DNA of 20,929 nucleotides, taken from positions 91,566-112,494 of the forward strand of contig BEXV01000442.1 in NCBI GenBank assembly GCA_003118195.1. Direction: 5' to 3'. Below are positions 18,301 to 20,929 of the stretch, one piece after another (within the stretch, counting starts at the first letter, position 1; each line of letters starts with the position of its first letter). Below the pieces are notes generated by a model, which did not search any database, was not told the origin of the DNA, and saw only the letters and a program-made list of their open reading frames with translations. The translations under genes were made by a program, and so were the position numbers. This DNA is from Hemicentrotus pulcherrimus (lineage: Eukaryota; Echinodermata; Echinoidea; Camarodonta; Strongylocentrotidae).

Positions 18301-20590
18301 AATTAGCGCTCAAGCATATCAGGAGTGGCACATGTAGATTAGAGGACATTAGTGCTGCGGCAGGACTTGAACCCCGAACCTTGTGATCTGCAGTCGGTGA
18401 CTTATCCATTAGACCACAGCACATCTACATTAACACTATTCAAAGAGGCATCCTTTTATATCTTTGATCTTAAAGCCATACAGTTCTATAAAAGCATTAC
18501 CCCTCTATCGCCACCTCTGGTGTGCTGTAGCAGTGTGTTTACGTTGCGTCCATAAAGTTGCGCTGTCGGATCTCGCTACGAGTCCTCCGCCCTGTCCTCC
18601 GTCTGAGAAGTGGAGATTAAGTACTGGGATACGCGCTGCTGCGAATTGACCATGCCTGGGTCCTGTACAATAAAAAAGAACACTACCTGGGCAGAAATTA
18701 ATCAGTTGATGTTCGCCTTCAATTGCTGAGGCGCTACATTTAACATACAATGCCGATAGTAACATGCTGAATAATAATCTCCTTTTCTTGATTGTTCCGA
18801 AAAAGGCAGCATAATCATAATGAAGTATAGATCTCAAATTATCATTGGAAAAAACGTAATGTACAATCTGGATGTGGGCAGAAATGAAATAAAAAGGGAT
18901 AAACGCCTTTGCTATGTCTAAAAGAATTTTGGAGCGGATTTGTCTTTATGCCACCTGAAGACGAGCAAAAATGTGTTGAAGATGGAGAAATGGTAGCACA
19001 CAATATAAATTTATCATCATAAATAGTTAGTTAACATATATTATCCCCGTTATTTTTGGTTTAAAATTGATATTTTTAAATGCATTTAAAATATTCTTCG
19101 TATTGTATTTTGTCAAATATTTCATTTTTATGCATGCATCCACCATCAAGTTCGTTTTGTCCTGTCTCGTTTGTTGTGTCAGTTTGATCAATAAAGTGAT
19201 GTAAAAAGAAACCATTTGTTAGTAAATACTAACATGCTCTGTTTTGTTTTACCTGTTTCAATTGTACAGAGTAAACGAAATGGGCAAAGGCAAGAGACGT
19301 GTGCTAGCGTTAACTACTGGGACATAGAAGAGCATGGGAAGCTCCAGAATGAGACGATTGTAGAACTCTTTCCGAAATCATGGTTATTTATCCGAAGATG
19401 TGTATCAAAGGGAGGCCCCTGCGATATGGGCAATTCCAATTTGTAAGTTCACGTTTCTTTGATTATTCAACAGTATTGTTATATTGTGCTTGTTCCATCG
19501 AGTCCTCGCATCGGGTCGGGTTGTCGGGTTACAAGCAATTTTGTGAAAACATGCGCCCATGTTCATAAGAAAGGTCGGGTAAACCGGATCAAAGAATCAA
19601 ACTTTTTCCAAGATGATCCTGTAGAAAAGGCTAATATTGTTACAGACACTAATGCCTTTTGAAAAGACATTAATCTACATTTGCCACACTACACCAGTTA
19701 GGTAAATGGGAACCCGGTAGGAAGAATTTATTTGAATGATTGAGCTAATTTTTAGGGTAGTTCCACTAAAGCCGGGGTAATAATATGATTGCAGTGACTT
19801 AAGGGATAACAATATTAATATTATAAACCCTCGGTAAACAAGACATATTACCATTATAGTTATTATTAATATCATTACTATTGTGCACACTTGTTAAGCA
19901 AATATGCCAAACAATGACGAAGTGACTTTGTAGGAACTCTTGTGATTATCCAATTTGTATAAAAACACATCGGGTTAGGACGCGGTGTACTGTAGGTTTT
20001 CCGGAAAGTGTCGGGTAAACCATGAAACTATAACGGATGGATATTCGACGTGATTCTTTCTCTGATACAATGAGAGTCGTCGCCTTCTGATTATGTGCAT
20101 CTTAATGAGGACATTCAGCTGTTTTAACAAAAACGACTGCGTAAGCATTTTCGGTTTGACAAAGGAGCAGTTTCACTCTCTTGAGCTATGTGTGGATGGT
20201 TTGCTCTGTAAGAGAGTGTCTTAAATATCAAAAAAAAAAAACATCCTCAATGAGGAGCAGCAAAGCTGGAAAGCAAACGATTTTGGTGATATGAAATGAA
20301 TTTTTACTGATTCGCACACTTTCGCCATGACCTGATAAAACAATTAGAAGGCCATGATCTTTATAAGCCATGTGCGTTATAACTTTGGAATATCAAAAGG
20401 AAATTGGGAGAAACGGGATTTTAAATCACACTCAATCCAAATTAAACCTCTATCCGGTAATATTAACATGTTTTTTTTCTTTCAAAATAAAATACAGTAC
20501 ACGGAACAACAATTTCCGAGTATAAACCAGAACTGCACATCGATTTTCCATGATTTAAGCGAGTTATGTTCTTCTGCGGATGTAGATTAA
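9237..20590 (+). CDS. Secreted proprotein with neurotrophin/Spatzle-like cystine-knot domain (split gene, 3' end uncertain)
   Basis: Proposed join: 9237-9318, 15841-15891, 16514-16582, 17329-17418, 17870-18108, 19270-19442, 20521-20590, about 257 residues. All junctions are GT..AG and the frame stays open. It runs signal peptide (1-27), a Ser/Lys/Arg-rich propeptide (28-177), a dibasic SKR site (178-180), then cysteines at about 188, 221, 228 and 240. The motif CASVNYW followed by C-x6-C and C-x11-C resembles neurotrophins (first-cysteine block C-x-S-x-x-x-W), while PCD at the third cysteine recalls Spatzle. Proteins of this class are secreted, proteolytically matured, dimeric ligands for Trk/p75 or Toll-type receptors; which receptor applies here cannot be told. 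The mature part is shorter than a typical neurotrophin of about 120 residues and lacks the last C-x-C, so the 3' end is probably incomplete, mis-assembled or degenerate. I am fairly sure of the gene structure up to 19442 and moderately sure of the family. Confidence 0.6.
9372..9941. mobile_element. MITE family B in intron 1, about 562 bp with TTAA flanks
   Basis: The left end TTTAAAGGGATAGTTCAGTTCTG is the near-perfect inverse of the right end CAGAACTCAACTATCCCTTTAAA. TTAA lies immediately outside both (9372-9375 and 9938-9941), consistent with a TTAA target duplication. The interior is AT-rich and non-coding, with a TTAA tandem at about 9715-9732. The inner part of the TIR (AGTTCTG) resembles the family A termini, suggesting that related transposases mobilise both families; this is inference. 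Confidence 0.7.
9942..11400. other. Intron 1 sequence, nothing recognised
   Basis: Non-coding, with a C-rich homopolymer run at 11101-11116 and several poly-T tracts. No exon with paired splice sites in the required phase was found. Confidence 0.45.
11401..11590 (+). mobile_element. MITE family A, copy 4 (left half)
   Basis: It starts TTTAAAGATAAACTCAACTTCTGG, a canonical family terminus. It follows the 5029 copy through ACTTACACTGA(G/A)TGTTC, GATTACAAATAAAT and GTGGCTGAGTAATGAGCATA, then similarity ends near CACCATGTG. The right half is missing, so it is a truncated copy. Confidence 0.65.
12217..12604 (-). mobile_element. MITE family A, copy 5 (full length, minus orientation)
   Basis: The termini ATTAAAGTTGAGTTCTGGTC and CCAGAACTCAAGTTTATCTTTG are inverted repeats. 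The body matches the reverse complement of 5029-5425 end to end. Left flank TTAA, right flank TTGA, i.e. the same site type with one change. It opens no frame with transposase-like features. Confidence 0.7.
12605..13090. other. Intron 1 sequence with a small (AATCA)n repeat
   Basis: A pentanucleotide AATCA run lies at about 12739-12757 after an AT-rich stretch. Otherwise unremarkable. Confidence 0.45.
13091..13364 (+). repeat. Direct duplication of an 85-bp segment
   Basis: 13091-13174 and 13280-13364 are alike: GATAATTTAAATTATGTAACC against GATAATTTCAATTATGTAGCC, then AAAGT(A/G)GAAA and CGAGATAAA. They then share GTTACA(C/T)CA and a TTAAA(A/G)AGC end. About 105 bases of unrelated sequence separate them. 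Likely an old local duplication; no function evident. Confidence 0.6.
13365..13904. other. Intron 1 sequence ending in an ATN-rich low-complexity tract
   Basis: No coding segment. From about 13800 the sequence becomes CAA/ATA-rich and ends in an (AT)n run at 13888-13899, directly before the SINE. Confidence 0.5.
13905..14178 (+). mobile_element. tRNA-derived SINE, near full length
   Basis: The head carries an A box (TGGTCGAGTGG, 13913-13923) and a perfect B box (GGTTCGAGTCC, 13957-13967), the internal RNA polymerase III promoter. A non-tRNA body follows (TTTGCCACACTCCACCCAGG, GGTACCTGGTAGG), then a tail region GGCGCTATATAAGC running into ATT repeats. Echinoderm genomes are known to contain tRNA-derived SINEs; I cannot name the subfamily with certainty. 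It is the best preserved of five related segments here and the reference used to recognise the others. Transcription is possible but not shown. Confidence 0.8.
14179..14206. repeat. (ATT)n tail of the SINE
   Basis: ATT trinucleotide run following the SINE 3' end, continuing into a degenerate ATA/AAC-rich tract to about 14360. Confidence 0.9.
14207..15840. other. Intron 1, 3' portion
   Basis: No supported exon. Two ATN-rich low-complexity tracts (14207-14360 and 15460-15660) contain many ATA/AAT/CTA units. The last 60 bases form the pyrimidine-rich acceptor region of exon 2. Confidence 0.5.
15841..15891 (+). CDS. Exon 2: short propeptide exon (phase 1-1)
   Basis: It is bounded by a pyrimidine-rich acceptor (CCTTTTCTCTCCATCACCAG) and a consensus donor (AAG then GTAAGG). 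Entered in phase 1 from exon 1 it reads GQQADPESSSKSTTSRE, then leaves in phase 1. At 51 bases (17 codons) it can be included or skipped without shifting the frame. The content is low-complexity Ser/Thr-rich and hydrophilic, as expected for an unstructured propeptide immediately after a signal peptide. No domain is recognisable. The call rests on splice sites and frame continuity with both neighbours. Confidence 0.5.
15892..16513 (+). other. Intron 2
   Basis: It contains three tandem ATTCAAATT units at 16201-16225 and a long CT-rich tract (about 16290-16480) ahead of the exon 3 acceptor. No coding feature is supported inside. Confidence 0.45.
16514..16582 (+). CDS. Exon 3: short Ser/Pro-rich propeptide exon (phase 1-1)
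   Basis: The acceptor CCTAAGCAG ends at 16513 and is preceded by a long CT-rich tract; the donor is GTATGT at 16583. In phase 1 it reads GEDKFPSPSPSRLSNF and then QGSSNKE, ending in phase 1. It is 69 bases, 23 codons, again a frame-neutral cassette. The SPSPS segment comes from a small imperfect CCATCT tandem repeat. Like exon 2 it looks like disordered propeptide with no known motif. A second AG three bases upstream could give a NAGNAG-type variant. Confidence 0.5.
16583..17328 (+). other. Intron 3 with a (CA)n microsatellite
   Basis: The CA run occupies 16964-16989. Otherwise AT-rich and featureless. Confidence 0.45.
17329..17418 (+). CDS. Exon 4: propeptide exon with two in-frame donor sites
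   Basis: The acceptor is TTTTACTTTTCAG, ending at 17328. In phase 1 the exon reads DIQSKPRKPRCIYDNGAIR and then ILLEGNYCDTL. It can end at 17397 (GAAG then GTAATT) or at 17418 (TTTAG then GTAAGT). Both leave in phase 1, and the difference is seven residues containing one cysteine. The downstream donor is the better match to consensus, so I used it. The longer form has two cysteines 15 residues apart that could pair within the propeptide. The basic stretch KPRKPR could be a processing or glycosaminoglycan-binding site; this is inference. Confidence 0.5.
17419..17869 (+). other. Intron 4, containing the only ambiguous base
   Basis: It is T-rich toward its 3' end. An N at 17830 interrupts a poly-T stretch. 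It holds the doubtful alternative exon described separately. Confidence 0.45.
17682..17770 (+). other. Possible alternative exon, weakly supported
   Basis: TGTGTTTTTAG at 17671-17681 is a reasonable acceptor and the phase-1 frame after it stays open well past 17770, beginning DSDCSYTRISTRSLQLS. The only plausible donor (GTATAC at 17771) leaves in phase 0, which does not fit the next exon at 17870 but would fit the one at 19270. It could therefore only be used if exon 5 were skipped. Most likely it is intronic sequence with a chance acceptor. Confidence 0.12.
17870..18108 (+). CDS. Exon 5: main propeptide exon
   Basis: It has a textbook acceptor (a long pyrimidine tract, then CATCAG) and a GTATGT donor at 18109. 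Entered in phase 1 it gives 80 residues, about 98-177 of the predicted precursor, and leaves in phase 0. The first half (ELIMEFFTDLDDMNIELSS) is acidic and probably helical. The second half is basic, with LTRRLRS fitting the minimal furin pattern R-x-x-R and a second ERR. It ends PLSNEIM directly before the SKR of the next exon. No named domain is recognised. Its composition and its place just before a dibasic site and a cystine-knot domain fit the pro-region of a growth factor precursor. Confidence 0.55.
18131..18205 (+). mobile_element. SINE body fragment
   Basis: GGCATTAATCTACATTTGCCACTC and GGGGACCTGGTAGG match the body of the 13905 SINE. It begins 23 bases after the exon 5 donor and is followed directly by an oppositely oriented SINE. 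Confidence 0.55.
18220..18424 (-). mobile_element. tRNA-derived SINE, minus strand
   Basis: Read on the minus strand the head is GTGCTGTGGTCTAATGGATA, with A box at 18406-18416 and B box GGTTCAAGTCC at 18363-18373. It continues as in the other SINE with CACTAATGTCC, then TCTAATCTACATGTGCCACT. The 3' part has its own sequence, ending in CACTATATAAATATCC and a short ATT tail. It is shorter than the 13905 copy and partly different in the body, so it may be a second subfamily. Confidence 0.7.
18425..19269 (+). other. Intron 5, 3' portion
   Basis: No supported coding feature. A longer minus-strand open frame (18505-18837) has no start context, domain or splice support and is treated as chance. 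Confidence 0.45.
19270..19442 (+). CDS. Exon 6: cleavage site and first half of neurotrophin/Spatzle-like cystine knot
   Basis: The acceptor TTCAATTGTACAG ends at 19269 and the donor GTAAGT starts at 19443. Phase 0 in, phase 2 out, 57 codons plus two bases. It opens SKRNGQRQET, with a dibasic KR site, then CASVNYWDIEEHGK. Vertebrate NGF is likewise cut after an SKR shortly before its first cysteine block, which has the form C-D-S-x-S-x-W. Next come a sequon NET, the strand segment SWLFIRRC and then VSKGGPCDMGN. Intercysteine gaps are 32 and 6 residues. From my knowledge of the families NGF has about 42 and 9, and Drosophila Spatzle about 36 and 6. Cysteine spacing with the W, the aromatic strand and the cleavage site make a cystine-knot ligand the best reading. 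Other NGF-fold proteins cannot be excluded. Confidence 0.65.
19649..19800 (+). mobile_element. SINE body fragment in intron 6
   Basis: AAGACATTAATCTACATTTGCCACAC, then GGTAAATGGGAACCCGGTAGG, matches the 13905 SINE body, followed by a degraded stretch with AAAGCCGGGGTAAT. It lacks the tRNA-like head. Its intact ACATTAATCT gives a natural empty-site version of the spot where the MITE at 5029 inserted. Confidence 0.6.
19801..20520 (+). other. Intron 6, 3' portion
   Basis: Non-coding, ending in a pyrimidine tract (20471-20483) and the competing acceptors at 20497 and 20520. If the first acceptor is used, 20498-20520 is exon. Confidence 0.35.
20521..20590 (+). CDS. Exon 7 (tentative): continuation of the knot domain to an early stop
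   Basis: The open frame here reads INQNCTSIFHDLSELC, then SSADVD and TAA. A cysteine followed by T-x-x-F/H is reminiscent of the fourth knot cysteine and following strand of neurotrophins. Starting at 20521 (after CCGAG) keeps the phase-2 frame of exon 6 and gives 11 residues between cysteines three and four, the neurotrophin spacing. The acceptor is poor, however. The first and better AG after the pyrimidine tract (20496-20497) would instead give nine codons and a TAA at 20523-20525. The domain lacks its last C-x-C, so either a further exon lies outside (a weak donor GTAGAT is present at 20583) or the gene is damaged. Confidence 0.3.
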
Positions 20591-20929
20591 CATGTGTGAA
20601 ACCACTATCTAGATTCTGTCCCGGCTTTATGGCGGCGACACTCATGAGATCAAAGTGAAGAAACATGTACGGAATGCTATTGAGACGACATTGACGGAGA
20701 CAATCACAATGAATTCGTTAAGAAAACGGCGAATGTCCATCCGTAATAGGTCCGTGGGTAAACTGAACTCAACAACTTGGCGATTACTTGCGCCCACTAT
20801 CCGGGAATTAGGACCTCATTATGTTCCCCAAACCGGAAGAAGAGAATACGATAGAAGAACTTAGCATCGTCAACTTGACGTAATAGACAGCACATCATGG
20901 GCGCTGCTAAATTCGGGGGGGGGGGGGGG
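20591..20929. other. End of window, unresolved, finishing in poly-G
   Basis: An open frame runs from 20613 to 20864 (basic, includes NSLRKRRMSIRNRS) after an acceptor-like CTATCTAG. It has no cysteines and does not look like the missing end of the knot domain. The last 15 bases (20915-20929) are all G, which suggests a contig end or sequencing artefact. Confidence 0.35.

Noticed and set aside
18355..18424. Possible minus-strand tRNA gene
   Set aside because: The acceptor stem pairs, but the T arm and anticodon arm do not, and the SINE body follows directly.
18505..18837. Minus-strand open frame of about 110 codons inside intron 5
   Set aside because: No recognisable domain, poor composition, no splice sites, and antisense to a gene with better support.
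20368..20497. Alternative upstream start for the terminal exon (acceptor ending ATAAG at 20367)
   Set aside because: Phase would fit, but it would translate the poly-T tract as a Phe run and make the cysteine gap far too long.
20613..20864. Basic open frame near the end, considered as the missing end of the knot domain
   Set aside because: Contains no cysteines, starts too close to the preceding stop for an intron, and matches no feature of the family.

Overview
The window looks like a piece of an animal genome, most likely an echinoderm and probably a sea urchin. It is AT-rich and gene-poor, full of microsatellites, and carries several copies of a tRNA-derived SINE with a good A box and B box and an (ATT)n tail, together with short terminal-inverted-repeat elements in TTAA sites. 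I see no bacterial-style operon, CRISPR array, rRNA gene or independent functional tRNA. The echinoderm assignment is inferred from repeat style, not from a database match.

One gene can be supported. It is on the plus strand, split over at least seven coding segments from about 9237 to 20590, probably with a 5'UTR segment from 9007. Segment 1 encodes a secretory signal peptide. Segments 2 to 5 encode a hydrophilic propeptide; segments 2, 3 and 4 are multiples of three and bounded by phase-1 introns. Segment 6 (19270..19442) has a dibasic SKR site, then CASVNYW, then two more cysteines in the pattern C-x6-PCD. This resembles the start of the neurotrophin/Spatzle class of cystine-knot growth factors, made as secreted proproteins and cleaved to a mature ligand. 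The 3' end is unresolved. The best-looking last acceptor (20498) gives a frame that stops at once. A weaker acceptor (20521) keeps the frame and places a fourth cysteine at neurotrophin-like spacing. The expected final C-x-C pair is not seen before the window ends in a poly-G run.

Layout: 1 to about 9000 is non-coding. It holds a diverged SINE tail (128-204), an inverted-repeat element (466-781), a fold-back repeat (845-1360), microsatellites, and a cluster of TTAA-type MITE copies (3847-5893), one of which is inserted inside a minus-strand SINE. 9007-9318 is the 5'UTR and signal-peptide exon. Intron 1 (9319-15840) holds a 572-bp terminal-inverted-repeat element, two more copies of the first MITE family, a duplicated 85-bp segment and the best-preserved SINE. 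15841-18108 holds the propeptide exons. 18109-19269 is an intron with two SINE-derived segments. 19270-19442 is the knot-domain exon. 19443 to the end holds another SINE fragment and the uncertain terminal exon.
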